The notes under the pieces were generated by a model. It had not been told where the DNA came from. It was given only the letters and a program-made list of their open reading frames with translations, and ran no database searches. From Clitopilus passeckerianus (taxonomy: Eukaryota > Basidiomycota > Agaricomycetes > Agaricales > Entolomataceae), in NCBI GenBank assembly GCA_944990035.1, contig CALYLX010000117.1:248001-312000 (forward strand): a stretch of 64,000 nucleotides of DNA. Direction: 5' to 3'. Of the stretch, positions 50,833-62,185 are shown one piece after another. Both the position numbers and the translations under genes were made by a program. Position 1 is the first letter of the stretch. Each line of letters starts with the position of its first letter.

Positions 50833-52842
50833 TCATACATCCTCTGGAGTAAACAACTGGAAATTCCTATTGTAAGTTCCTGAAGCCAGCATGTTTCCAT
50901 CGCTGGAGACATCGACGGACATGACCTTACCAGAATCTGTGGTCAGAGTCCGTACCAGCTGCCAATCATCTGCACTCCATAATTTCACCAAGCCGTCATA
51001 TCCGGATGATGCAAAGAACAACCCTGATCGATACTTCCATTCCTCCCAAGCAACTGAATCTTTCTCTGGTGTATCGTGAGACTTGTCCTCGGCCATCCCA
51101 TCCATCGTGACGTCTTCATTGGCGGTGGGTTTATTCTCATTGAAGAATAAGTCGTTGGCGTGGAAGAATCGGACGTCCGACACGTTGGAAAGATGTGCGG
51201 GTGCAGTGTAAAGTGCTTTGAGCGAGCGCATATCCCAGATGCGGATTGTGTCATCTCCTGCACCAGTAGCAATTTGATACCTGTTCAAGAGACAAAAAGT
51301 GAGCATAATGCAGAAGTGGAACGCCAGAGAATCATCCGAACCCGTTGGGCGAGAAAGCAAGTGCAAAGATGGCTTGGACGTGACCGTCAAGCACCATTGC
51401 TGTTCTTCCCGTTCTCAAGTCCCAAACGCGACCAATGGCGTCAAGACCTCTGTTGCAAGGTTAGCGAGAGTTGTCCAAGAATTTTGGCTGAAGACATACC
51501 CAGATGCAACGAGGGCACCGTCATTCTGAAAGTCGACCGTATATACCTCTTTTGAATGACCTTCTTGGAGCAATAATTCCTTGGATGTCTTCACGTCCCA
51601 AAGGCGCCAAGTGGTATCAAAGCTGGCACTCGCTACGTAGTCTCCCGAGGGGTGAAAAGCTACACGACAGACACGTTCCTGGTGTCCTTTAAGGACTGAT
51701 AGCGGTGTTTCTCTGAAGGAATATGAGCGAACCTGATACGGGAACCTCCCACATATACGCACTTATTCATTGACCAGAGAACAACGTCGCCTTCTCCGCC
51801 TCCGCTTACTAGACTGACAACATCCGCTCCTTGAGATAGTGTCGCCTGAGGATGCCATGCAACACCACCGACCCGGTCAGTATGACCTGGACATGATGAG
51901 CATACTTCTTAGCACAAACGGCATAAGACTAACCTCTCAAAGCACTTATTTGTGTGCAAGCCGGTACATTCCAAAGTTTGACTGTGCCTGACCAGCTTGC
52001 CGTCGCAAGAATCTCATTATTTGGCGCAAACCGCACTTGAGAGAGTGGACGTTCGTCACCAATCTGCGAACCAAGATTTGCGAATTTCTAAGGGTAGAAA
52101 GACAGTTTGGTAGGGCAAAAGAGAATAGTGTTATGAGAGTTACTTTAACTTCCTCAAATACTCTCTTGCGAATGTCAACAACACGTCCTAGATCCAGTTT
52201 GCTATCTATCCGCTGCTGGGTGACTCTCTTTTGAGCTCTGTCAGGTGGAGATGCAAAAGAAATATTGTAAGCACCTTTGTGCGTTTACTGATAATGTGAA
52301 CCCAACCTGGGCAATGAATATTCTGCTATCCACCGTCTTGCTTCCAGGAGCTCAAGTGATCCTGGGGTGTAGAACTCTTCCTCTTCCTACATAGGTGCTC
52401 ATTAGTTGACACTCAGCTATATGGCTCTGAACACACCTCATCGCTTGATTCTGACGACTCTTCTTCCACTTGCATCGCGTCGTCTCCGCGAGCGGCATTA
52501 ATTTGCGAGAGAACATATATGAGACGGTCTCGCCGGTCTGCAGCCTAAGAAATCCCTAATCCGATCAGGGTTGGATTCTCTCAAGGCTCAATTATTACGC
52601 ACACGTTCACCAAACAACGTTATGGGCTCCCCAATCTCCCTGAGCCTGGTTTTGACACGGTTATCGTCCGTCGGAACGGCCATGCTTCTGGCCTTTTTCT
52701 TCCGTTCGAGCTCATCGAGGATAACCTGGTTTTCAATGCGCGCACGCTCGGAGCCAAGATAGTTTCCATCATCAATAAGGTTCTCGAAGGTGACCGACAT
52801 GGCTCCAAGGACGGGCGAAGGGCCTTCAATGCGAATGAACAC
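50833..52842 (-). CDS. PRP4: U4/U6 snRNP protein Prp4 (WD40)
   Basis: About 530 residues in about nine exons. The N-terminal SFM (splicing factor motif) region reads [17 protein letters not shown], followed by the helical [15 protein letters not shown] segment and an acidic patch. The rest is a WD40 propeller: [92 protein letters not shown] and a last blade ending in [13 protein letters not shown]. Role: component of the U4/U6.U5 tri-snRNP, binding Prp3 and needed for spliceosome assembly. The start could be 52842 (longest frame) or 52800 ([11 protein letters not shown]), which looks equally good. The tandem duplication begins immediately upstream. Confidence 0.9.
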
Positions 52843-52857
52843 GGTGAGGAAGACGTG

Positions 52858-54393
52858 CTACCATATTTGGGAACGGTAGCCTTCTTGTAATAACAAACGC
52901 AATCAAATTTGCACAGCAATTTGAAGCCTTTCATCTATCCCTCAGCAGCCTTTCCAATCGGCTATGGAACGTTTGAACGTTGACCGATGCAACAAAACTA
53001 CGTATTCGTAAATGTCCTTTCCGAAACTGCCTCCGGAGCTGTTTTGCGTTCCTCTTAGCCATCTGGCTGCAGAACACGTAGAACCCGCGTTCCACACACC
53101 TAGGCTGATCTCTTCCGCTCCTTCGTGATTTCCACCGAGGCCTCCGCATTAACTGCTCTGAAAATGTTGGTGACTACGCCCATTTCAAGACATTGATTAA
53201 GCGTCTACTCATGTCCGAGGTTGACGGTCATCTTTAGATCCAGCACTCCAAGGCGATGCGTATACCCGTATTCCTATTGTCTCTCCATGCACCCGTTCCC
53301 TCAATATTCATGAATACTGGCCCAGTTCAGAATATCCCCTCTCTGACTTGTCTTTGTTGTCATAGCTAGAATGCCTAGACGAAATTTCCCCAACGAGCAG
53401 CTGGGAGTCCGACAAACACGTATAGGCACTGATCTTGCTGTCCCCATTTTCTTGCACCACTTCCCGAAGCTACAAGTAATCAACTTCAAATATGGCTGAA
53501 CACAGAACCAAGCCATTGGAGGCGAAAGTAGCATTGCTGCTAAGTTTGCCGCCCAAGTATACCAACTGGATAGACTGGAGGTAGTTTACTATCTTGTCAG
53601 TACTGGACTGGCATATCCCGGCTCTCATCACTACAAATATTGCAAATTCGGTCTTGGCGTAGCTCAAAAAACAATGCCGCATTTTTCAAGTTTGTTATGG
53701 CAGCTGGTCAATCTTTGCAACGGCTAGAGGCAGGACGCCTGTGTGATGCATCCGACGCCAGTCAGTCATAACTTTTCCTGTAACCCGTCATGTCGTTAAT
53801 CTAGTTATCACCTAGAATTGAAAGCGTGAATGAGTGCAGTGCGAACGCATGCTATCAATCTACGCTCGCTCAACCTTGTGATAACCGGACCAACATTCAA
53901 ACATCCCCTGTTGTGAATGGTGGTGCAGCTGCTTCTCCTGCTTGGGACACACACGCATCTCCAATTCCTCACCCTCGGAATCCCCCAACCCGTCCTCAGA
54001 TATGGTATTTCATGTAAAGACCTGTAGGACCTCCTACTTGAAACGCGCTTTCCTGCTCTGAGAAGTGTCGAGGTTCATTTGTTGAAGACAACTCCAGGAC
54101 CCCGCCCACACCCCACTGAGCCTATCTTGCCGTTGTTCCTCTCCTTGTACAGCAGAGGATGATATACGTATGTTCATCAGACTTCTGGTAAACTTTGGCT
54201 CCATTCAATGCATAGAGCGCTTGTGCTTGTCGGCGGAATATTACACTGGAATCGATGCAATTATTTATCTTGATCAGGACCAATGAAGTGCCTCGAGTGT
54301 GAAACAGAAGCCAAACAGAAGAGATTTCATCGAACATAAATATATGCACCGTAAATTAGCCAGGTCATTGTATGAACAGAAGGCGGTAAATGA
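52858..54393. repeat. Tandem segmental duplication, unit A (decayed)
   Basis: By eye this 1.5-kb stretch aligns over its whole length with unit B (54427-56283). Anchors include AATAACAAACGCAATCAAA versus AATAACAAGCGCAAGCAAA at the left, GTACTGGACTGGCATATCCC versus GTGTTGGACTGGCTTATCCC in the middle, GAGAAGTGTCGAGGTTC shared exactly, and CATAAATATATGCACCGT versus CATAAATATATGCGCCGT at the right. Unit A has many substitutions and stops, so it is the degenerating copy or an old one. Confidence 0.7.
53012..54110 (+). pseudogene. Decayed F-box gene copy
   Basis: The start aligns with the live gene at 54599: an ATG at about 53013 begins MSFPKLPPELFCVPLSHLA, matching MPSQELPLELVHAILGHLT in the functional copy. 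The frame then breaks by stops and indels. Matching segments reappear along the live gene in order: the KRLRLVEA equivalent near 53185-53225, HFPKL near 53460, LDWHIPAL near 53610, and the 3' end near 54060 (RSVEV region). No reading frame longer than about 70 codons survives, so no product is expected. Confidence 0.65.
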
Positions 54394-54426
54394 CTTTCAC
54401 TAAGGATGTTAGGCCTTCCAGAATCA

Positions 54427-56283
54427 TCCCATATGGGAATGTAACCTTTCCCACAATAACAAGCGCAAGCAAAGTTGTGAGCAAACACTCAAGTCGTCTC
54501 AAGCTCAAATTCGAAGTTCAACGTTCAACATCGACTCAGGCAACGGGCTATCTGACGGTTCACGTTGCCCAAAGTGCGCTACTGCGCGTTCATAACGAAT
54601 GCCCTCTCAAGAACTGCCTTTGGAGTTGGTTCACGCCATCCTTGGCCATCTAACTGGCAAGGAAGACCAACAATCTTTACGTGCATGCGCTTTAACCTGT
54701 AGAGGCCTCGTTTCACTCGCTCAGGCTGGCATCTTTCGCGCCTTATCCATTCACACCGAGGCTGGCGCTGTGACTGTCCTGAAAATCCTGGAGTCTTCGT
54801 CTCACATTGGGCCACTCATAAAGCGTCTACGCCTAGTCGAAGCTCGTATGCCCCGGATCCAATGCTCCAATATGCTGCATAAGCTGCTAAGCTTACTGTC
54901 TACATACACCATTTCCCTTGATATCCAGCGGCGCCTTCTCGCTCCAGAGAGTCCCCGCTTTGACTGTACTGCGTTGTCACGCCTGGAATACCTCGAGGAG
55001 ATTTCCCTCAGTGAGAAACTGCTGCTTGGTGCCTTCCCAAGCACCGTATGTGGTGATAATGCTCTCCCTACTTTCTTGAACCATTTCCCGAAGCTGCAAG
55101 CAATCACCTTTGAAAACTGCTTGATAGAGAACCACACCATCCGTGAGGAGAGTGGCGTTGCCTCCAGGGTTGCCGCCCCAGTGTTTCAGTTAACGAGGCT
55201 GGATATGCTGGTGTCTTGACTCATTAGTGTTGGACTGGCTTATCCCTGCTCTTTTGTCACTGCAAACATTGCGTATTCACTACCTCGGTCTAGAAGGCTC
55301 GAAATATAGTACTTCTTTCCCCAACTTCATCATGGCTGCTGGCCAATCGTTACTTCATCTGGAGGTAAGTGGCTTTGATGATGCTCCCTACGACGGTAGG
55401 TCACTCCTTTCGTCCAAAGCCCCAGTATTGTTTACCAACTTTTTGTGCAGACCTACAGCTGCTTATGAACGCGGTACGGACATACGCTGTCAATTTACGC
55501 TCGCTCGAGCTCGGAATAGCCGGGACGATCAGGAGGACTGGGAGTCCAGGGATGCAAGCGGTAGTGCAGACGCTTCTCTTGATTGACACACACAAGCACC
55601 TCCAACACCTTGCCATCACCATCAATCAATGGGATGTTCGTGAGGCCAATAGGCCTTGGAATGAGCTAGAAAACCTACTCATGGGAACGCATTTCCCGGC
55701 CCTGAGAAGTGTCGAGGTTCTGTTGTTGAAGCATCCATGAGCGAGACCCTTATTACATTGGCCACTCCTCGACGCCATTCCTCGACTTGTTCGCAAAAAG
55801 ATGATAAACATATATACTACTTCTTTCTAAGGTCTAACGACAGAATTTGGCTCTGGTCCGCATTTCAGGGTAGACTGTAGCTCGATCAATCGTGGAGTGT
55901 CTAGCATCATTGAAATAATATTAAAATGGAATTGATTCGATTATTTATCTTGCTCACGACGGGTATTAGGTATCTACATGTGCTCAACAAAGTCCGTAAT
56001 CATTCGTAGAAAAAAAGAGTGGGAAATGTAGAGTAGCGGGGGAAGTGGGAAGGGGGTACGACTGTGTTGGGAACGAGACGTGAAAGAAAGGGATTGAAAC
56101 AAGAGCGTGGTATAATAGACGACAGTGAGTAAGATTGGATTGATCAGGATTAATGGAGTGGTTCGAGTGCGGAAGGGGAGAGAGTTCATTGATCATAAAT
56201 ATATGCGCCGTGATTTTAGCCAGACCATCGTGCGACCGGAAAACCTAGAAACAGAGACCAAAAGGCGGGAAATCAGACAGAGG
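54427..56283. repeat. Tandem segmental duplication, unit B (with live gene)
   Basis: This is the second unit, about 1.86 kb, holding the F-box gene 54599-55740 and its 3' flank. It is longer than unit A because of extra sequence in the 3' flank (about 55740-56130). Confidence 0.65.
54599..55740 (+). CDS. F-box / leucine-rich-repeat protein
   Basis: About 350 residues. The N-terminus has an F-box (LPLELVHAILGHLTGKEDQQ, LRACALTCRGLVSLAQAGIF), followed by irregular leucine-rich repeats: LIKRLRLVEARMPRIQ, FPKLQAITFENCLI, QLTRLDMLVS, WLIPALLSLQTLRIHYLGLE and LEVSGFDDAPYD. A clean 56-nt intron near 55395-55450 (donor GTAGGT, acceptor TGCAG) joins to LQLLMNAVRTYAVNLRSLEL and the final repeats ending FPALRSVEVLLLKHP. 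Between 55205 and 55226 the frame must advance by +1 to pass from LDMLVS to LVLDWLIPALL; no short intron fits, though a longer one from GTGAGG at about 55143 to the AG at about 55230 is possible and would skip QLTRLDML. Likely role: SCF ubiquitin-ligase adaptor. Confidence 0.65.
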
Positions 56284-56376
56284 AGACGCGAAAACATGAT
56301 GCGGGTCGGTTGAGGCTTGACTTGACGAGCTTAATGAACAAGCCATGCAGAACTTGTCTTGCAATTGATCTTTCTA
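55740..56376. other. 3' flank of the F-box gene and of the PP2A B subunit gene
   Basis: Mostly the right part of duplication unit B: AT-rich sequence, then purine-rich sequence at 56180-56320. Short overlapping open frames on both strands are not credible. No gene was recognised. Confidence 0.4.
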
Positions 56377-58227
56377 TTATGCAGCGCTATACAGGAACAA
56401 ATTGTTTGTAGCCGCAATCTGTGGAGAACGTTAGTGACGAGGTGTTTGTAAGAAATCGTTTGACTGACCGCTATCGTATTCTCTCTCGGGTGCCAGCTAG
56501 CGTGCAAAATCTTCTTGTTGAAATCCAATGTATCCAATTGCATAGCCTCCCTGAGCCCTCTCTGACCATTCTTCATGCCCTGCTTGCCTGGAAGTGGTCC
56601 ACCAATCTTCTTTTGCTTGAACGCTGACTTGTCGGCTTGCAGCACCACATCGCTCAAGTTGTCGGCATCATATATGCGGAAGAAATTGTGGTATGATCCC
56701 GTTAGCACATGCCTACGTTGGTGTACCTGGTTAGTTACCTGACAGGTCGCACGTCGAGATGAACATACTTGTCATCACCTCCCCATACACATTCGAACTT
56801 GTCAAAGATGCAATCATTCTCGTAGAGGTCACAGAGTTTGCCACGAAGGTGGTCATGGATGGGTATCGTCTTGAGAGGCTTGGATTCCATGTTTACGTCC
56901 CAGATCTTCAGCGAAAGATAGTCTCGAGATAGGATGTATCGGCCGTCGTGGCTGAACTTGACATCAGAGATCGAGGAGATGATCTCCGAGAAGAACGATC
57001 TTGTGCTAGGATCTTCTTCCTCTTCGAAGCCTGAACCAATGTTGGCACCAAGGGACCATATTCAAGAGAGCAAGAATACTTACATTTCGCGTGTGAGTCA
57101 CATAGAGCAGCTTCGCGCATATCCGCCAACTTGATGTTGCTCTTCGAGCTCGAATACATGAAAAGATTGCAGTGTGTTGGGTGGAATTCAGTGGCTGTGA
57201 TGACCTCTGTCAATTCTTCCATATTGGTCGGCTTGATGTCAACGATGTCTAGAAGGACGGGGATCAGGCAAATTGAATTAACTGCCTGAAATAAAACCAC
57301 TTACTAAAGCTCTGATCGCTTATGTTGAGGTTCCACAGGTTGATTCGGAGGTCGTCAGCTGAGATGTAGGTTTCTTGATCAGAGTTGACAGATATGGAGT
57401 GTATGTGGTAGGCATGAGCATTTGCGTAAACTTTTCTTGGGACGGCAGCAATAATATTGTCTTGAACGGCCATTCGAGGCAATCTCAGGTGTGTGGGTGA
57501 TGAGGGAGGTGGGAGAGGCCGTTGACCATCGAAATGGTTTGATTCTGAGACGACTTTGAGAGATTTCTCAAAGACTTTCCAGAGTTTGATCGTCTTGTCT
57601 ACAATGTTCAACAATAAGCATAAAATCATTCTGTCCTATCAAAAAAGGTCGTACCATTGGTTGAAAGAAGGAAATGTGCCGAATTCTGCCGTTTACACCA
57701 CCGAATTTTGTTGATTTTCTCTTCAATTTCCAGCGACTTGAGATAGTCAAACTCTGGTTCGTGCGATTGAAACTCGGTGTAGAACTTATATTCGCATCCT
57801 TTCTTCTGTAGTTCGGAATATTGTGCGATGAATGAGCATGGATGTTGTCGAAGTGGGGTCAGATGAATGTATGGCCAGCCAGAGATAGTAAGTGACATAA
57901 TCAACGGATCCAATCAGCAAACGCGAAACTCGACAGGCCGCACGATAACGTCGCCAATGCGTAGAGATCGAAACTGACCTGCTCGTTGCGCTCAAATAGG
58001 ACGACGCGACCACCTTTGTCTCCAGTCGCGAGATAGTTTCCCGTAGAGTCAAATTCGACGGTCGAGATGATGTCGGCTGATTGAATAAAGGTGTGAGCAT
58101 CACCCAGAAGACATTACGATCGGCAGCTTTGAGCGGTTACACACCCTCTGTAATGTCCTCTACTTCACCCTTATCTCCAAAACATTGAGCAAATCGCCAT
58201 CCTCCAGAACCTGAGGGGTCTTCCATG
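56377..58227 (-). CDS. CDC55: PP2A regulatory B55 subunit
   Basis: About 460 residues in about nine exons, a usual length. Start [20 protein letters not shown], then [46 protein letters not shown] (a B55 hallmark), [103 protein letters not shown] and [14 protein letters not shown]. The terminal exon gives NNLFLYSAA. The domain is a seven-bladed WD40 propeller with the B55 hairpin. Role: targets PP2A to substrates, mitotic entry and exit, cytokinesis and septation control. Divergent from COX9, with 315 bp between starts. Confidence 0.94.
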
Positions 58228-58542
58228 ATTAATAAAGTGGGTCACGCTATTAGTTATCGGTCGATTTGAGTGGCTTTAAAGGGTTTTAAAGGGCGTCCAG
58301 GTGTATGGAGTTACGCTGACCAACTATTCAAATTTCAAGATGGTGTATCGCTGAAGAACGTGGGCAACGACGAGCGAGACGATGATGGGCAAACGATGGC
58401 ATGGGCGGCAAGCGAGCTGCATGGATGGCTCAGAGATGCTGACATAATCATATTTGGATCACTTTGTGCCACTTGCGCCCGAAATCCTCCATACCACCGT
58501 CTCCTCAACCACAACACCGACCAACTAAAAACCTCTAAAGAA
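58228..58542. promoter_or_regulatory. Shared divergent promoter, CDC55 / COX9
   Basis: 315 bp between the two start codons. The part nearest COX9 is rich in CA and CC (58490-58530); a TTTTAAA motif is seen twice near 58275-58290. No specific factor site was recognised. Confidence 0.4.
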
Positions 58543-58836
58543 ATGGCCATTGCTCCCATTACTGGCATGCTCAGAAAGCGTTTCTGGGTCGACGTTACCT
58601 GCTCAATTGGCCTCGGAACAGGTTTGGGCTACGCTTACTGGTTCGTTTGCAGTCACTCTTGTTTTCACCTCTTGTGGACTAATTGTTGTTCCAGGTATGG
58701 CTACCACCTCAAAGCCCGTTAGTTTCCAATCTTAATGGCCGCCACTATTGTTCGTTACTAATTTGCTTTAGTGGAACGCCAGGAGAACTTTTACATCAAG
58801 CTAGAGAGGGAGAGGGCAGCAGCGAACGGCGCATAA
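58543..58836 (+). CDS. COX9: Cytochrome c oxidase subunit VIIa (Cox9)
   Basis: A 61-residue protein in three exons, too short for simple gene finders. It starts MAIAPITGMLRKRFWVDVTC, like yeast Cox9, with one membrane helix, then YGYHLKA and, after the second intron, LERQENFYIKLERERAAANG. Introns: GTTCGT...CCAG (about 58640-58694) and GTTAGT...TTAG (about 58719-58771); the stop is at 58834. Role: small inner-membrane subunit of complex IV. The small size and the closing basic, charged tail match the family. Confidence 0.88.
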
Positions 58837-59820
58837 CGGGTTGGAAACGGAAGGTTGAAGGAAGAAGATTCATTGTTTGGCCTCTAGAAGAAATACAGCT
58901 CCATAATCCGCCGCGTCCAAGAGGTGTAGCAAACGTGTTCATTGATTGTTGACTCTAATTCCCTGCCTCACCATCGAATTAAACATTCATTTCACTCTCA
59001 CCACTGGTTTCCACCCACTTTACGCGCCTCTACTACGGGCATACGTCGGCCAGTGAAGCTGCCTTGCTTGGCCTGTTCTGGGTCGTAGGCGCGTATCGGC
59101 CCGCCCAGGCCTACCCTGTCCAGACCGCACTTCACGTCATGCTATGATTCCTCTCAGTTTGAACTTCGCCGCGGGCTACATATTTGGACTGCTAGGTTTT
59201 AGAAACTTCACTTTGTAAGAGGGTTCCGTTGAAATGAAAGGGTTAAACGAAGTCTGATGCTTCCCCGCTGTGAGCATCAATCTTTGGTCGCAACCACAAC
59301 GTGCAGCACTTGTTTTTTGTGAACCAGCGTGTAAAATGGCGACCAAATGCGAGAAAACCCAAGGTCCCATGCACAAATTACGGCACGCCTCGAGGCTCAT
59401 ATGTTCCCCTTTTGGTATATTCAGGTGATGGCTTATCGAACCCTCGCTGAGCCCAAAAACGTGTTGAACAGCTGGGCGCGAAAACTCGGTTGAGCATCTT
59501 GAACCCGACGGTGGTGATGACACGTTTCTGGAGAACAACAGCCTCATTGTTTTCTGCTCTAGGACCCTTCCCTGAAACCCTCTTCCTTAGGTCCAATCGA
59601 TAATCTGTCCAATCCGTGGCAACCTTTGTTTTTGTGGGTCCCGTTTGATGCCAGCCATCCCCGGTTAACAAGGAACGGGGACCTACATGAACCCACAAAA
59701 GATGATTCCCCTCTTGGGTATTGTTAACCGCGATTAGCATCACTTCGACACTCTCAGTTCTCTCCCCCCTTTCTCTTCTCTTTATCCTCCCTTGGTCTTG
59801 ATTGTCCAGGAAATTAGAAC
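58837..59820. other. Intergenic, promoter of the pseudokinase gene
   Basis: 984 bp without a recognised gene. A minus-strand open frame at 59378-59851 (157 codons) covers the start of the next gene and looks spurious. A hairpin-forming inverted repeat lies at 59630-59700. The last 80 bp before the ATG are pyrimidine-rich (CTCTCCCCCCTTTCTC-like), typical of a fungal 5' leader. Confidence 0.4.
59630..59700. repeat. Inverted repeat (hairpin) upstream of the pseudokinase
   Basis: TTTTGTGGGT at 59630-59639 is exactly complementary to ACCCACAAAA at 59691-59700, and CCCGTT at 59640-59645 to AACGGG at 59674-59679. The two arm pairs are offset by an 11-nt insertion on the right side. Confidence 0.5.
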
Positions 59821-61887
59821 ATGAGTTACCGACAACTGGATGTGTGCTCACAGGAAGCGCTCTTCCAGAACCTTCGGACCAAACTCCAGGATAACTTTGG
59901 CGAAATCCAAGTCATCTTAGAGAGGTGGTGCGGATTAAGAAACTGCCCTCCCAAGGTATTCAAGCTGGCCTAGTGAGTAGACCTTTCTGATCAACTCTCG
60001 ATCACCATTTTTGACCATGTCACCCCCAGTGTCGAGCTGGCCGAGAAGGAAATTCTCAAAGTTGTATCCTCGCTGGACGGGGAGTTTGAGCTCATCAAGA
60101 ATTTGAACGCCGTAATCCTGCCCGGGTACACCGTATCCTGTTACCCCGACGAGGGCTCCAAAGCGAAATATTTCGCTGTATTTTCGGACATGTGGACACG
60201 ACCTAGGACTGGCCGGATATATGCTATGACGACAGAGAAGGTGGAAGATATTGATATGATGATATACGACCTGTACGATCTACAGGCAGACTTGGGGTCG
60301 GCCTTCACAGAAGACGACAAGTGGCTCCAAGTCGTCCAGAGGAGTCAGAGGGAGGGCTGGTCCAGGTGTTTATTGGACCTTTTGGCCTGGGTAAGGTGTC
60401 GGTCCTTCCAGATATTGCCGTTACTTAACAGAATCTCTAGCATATCGAAGTCAAGAGCCCAAACTATGACGCCCGGTTGTTGAACCTGCGCGTACAAGTC
60501 GAAATGGTCAAGGACATGGGTGTGCTTCCTTTCGGTTTGGATTCAAAAAGCCTCGTCGAGGAACCCGGCGCAGATGAAGACTTCGTGGTATGCTTTGACT
60601 AGTGTTTAGCTTGACTATAGCCTCATTCCAATTCTCAAGGGTGCCCGCAACGGGAAGCTTGGACAGCTTCCTGTGCTGATCAAATACTTCAAGAAGGTGC
60701 CTCAGCAGGTCGGAGAGCAAGGGCAAACGGCACAAGAAAAGGTTCGCCTCCCCGCAATTATGGGTCTCCCTTGTACTGACATATCAGCAGGCACTTGAAG
60801 CCGTACTGGAGCATCGCAATCTCGCCCACCCAAACATCCTGTGCTGGTCTGCTGTTTGCTATAGTGATCCAGATAAATGGACGTTAGTGAGCCCAAGGAT
60901 CGAGCAGGACCTCGCTACGATGATAAAAACACACAGAGGTGATGGCTTCAAGCTCACAGCAGTAAGGGAAAATTCTTAGCAATTTCTGCTTCGCAAGGAC
61001 TAATTTTCTCTAGATCAAGCATATAGCGGTTGGCCTTGACTATCTTCACGTAAAAGAGACGTGGCACGGGGAACTCTCCCTGGTAAGCTTGTTCAATGTG
61101 ACATCAGACGTTCGTTTAATATTTTTGTGGTGTATTTAGGCGAATGTACTTGTCTCTGGGACAACCTCAGCCAACAGGCGATTTTTGCTCACAAATTTCG
61201 GCTTGACGTCCTTTGAAGGGCTATCAAATGTCGACTACCGGGATGACGCCGATCGTACCGTTACCAGACCAGGTCGGGTAGTCAAGGATATTGAAGATTT
61301 CGCCCGGATTATGTACGATGTAAGGCTCGTATGTTCCCTGCCTTGGTGTATTCTTACGATCAGCACTTTACAGATATATCCTCGAAAAGTAGCTTTCCAC
61401 GCCCTCAAATCTACTTACGCTGATTGGACGACCTACCGAGAAGATGAGCCCGCGGACCTGGTCCTGTTGGGAACGTTGGAGGCTAGCGACCACTCAGCGG
61501 CCTTCAACCTTTCTAAATATGCACGATTCATTAACCGACACTTACCTATTGTTAGTGACAAAAGAACTTTTCTGCTTTTACTGAAAATTTATCATATTGT
61601 AGCAGGACCCTGAACCTTGCGAATCCAAACCCCCCCTTGAACCCGAGCCCCGCCATTCCTTACCACTCCCACCGTCGCTTGAGCCGTGTAAAGTTGAAAG
61701 GAAGGCCATTATCGTGCAAGCCAACAAGCTAGCTTATAACGTCGACCCGATTTCTGCAAAGAAGTACGAGAAGGTCCAAAAACCTACCCCTACGCGAGGA
61801 AACAAGGGAAACGGGATAGGGACGAGAGTAAAGAAACTATTTGGGCTGGGACGACAGCCACGTCTCGAGGTCCGGATAGAGGCATAG
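59821..61887 (+). CDS. Predicted pseudokinase with N-terminal helical region and basic tail
   Basis: About 548 residues in nine exons, all joining in frame (59821-59972, 60030-60390, 60441-60587, 60640-60741, 60788-60961, 61014-61082, 61140-61319, 61374-61550, 61603-61887). The N-terminal 200 residues are helical and not recognised. A protein-kinase-like fold follows: the beta-3 lysine is kept (PVLIKYFKKV) and the C-helix is HRNLAHPNILCWSAV. The catalytic HRD is replaced by HGE (WHGELSLANVLV) and the metal-binding DFG by NFG (LLTNFGLTSFEGL). Without both aspartates it should be catalytically dead or nearly so. The glycine loop is also atypical (GARNGKLGQ). A Pro/Glu-rich linker leads to a basic, glycine-rich C-terminus with VKKLFGLGRQPRLEVR. 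The next gene, 298 bp on and same strand, is an NLR. By analogy with MLKL-like proteins it could be a signal receiver; this is inference only. Confidence 0.75.
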
Positions 61888-62185
61888 TCAATCTATGTCT
61901 TTGTGTGGCTTGCTAAAACACCCGTCTTCTGTCAATACGAATCCCTGAGAGTCAATAGAAGTATGTGTTTGAACTACAAGTTGATAGCCCTGAGGCTGCA
62001 GGGCCTCTCCCCGTACATAGACGATTTCGCAAACTGAAACTTGAGAATGGGGTGAAAGAGGAATATGTCCGCATGACCCTTTTACAGAAGGTTGTCACGC
62101 CCCTGTTTTTAGTGCGAAATCGAACCTTTGGACCCCATCAGATCCTCGATAGCGCTCGCTCTACCCCTCTCTTTCCTACAGAGCC

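Noticed and set aside
59378..59851. 157-codon minus-strand open frame
   Set aside because: It overlaps the start of the well-supported pseudokinase gene, has no family resemblance and its composition looks random.
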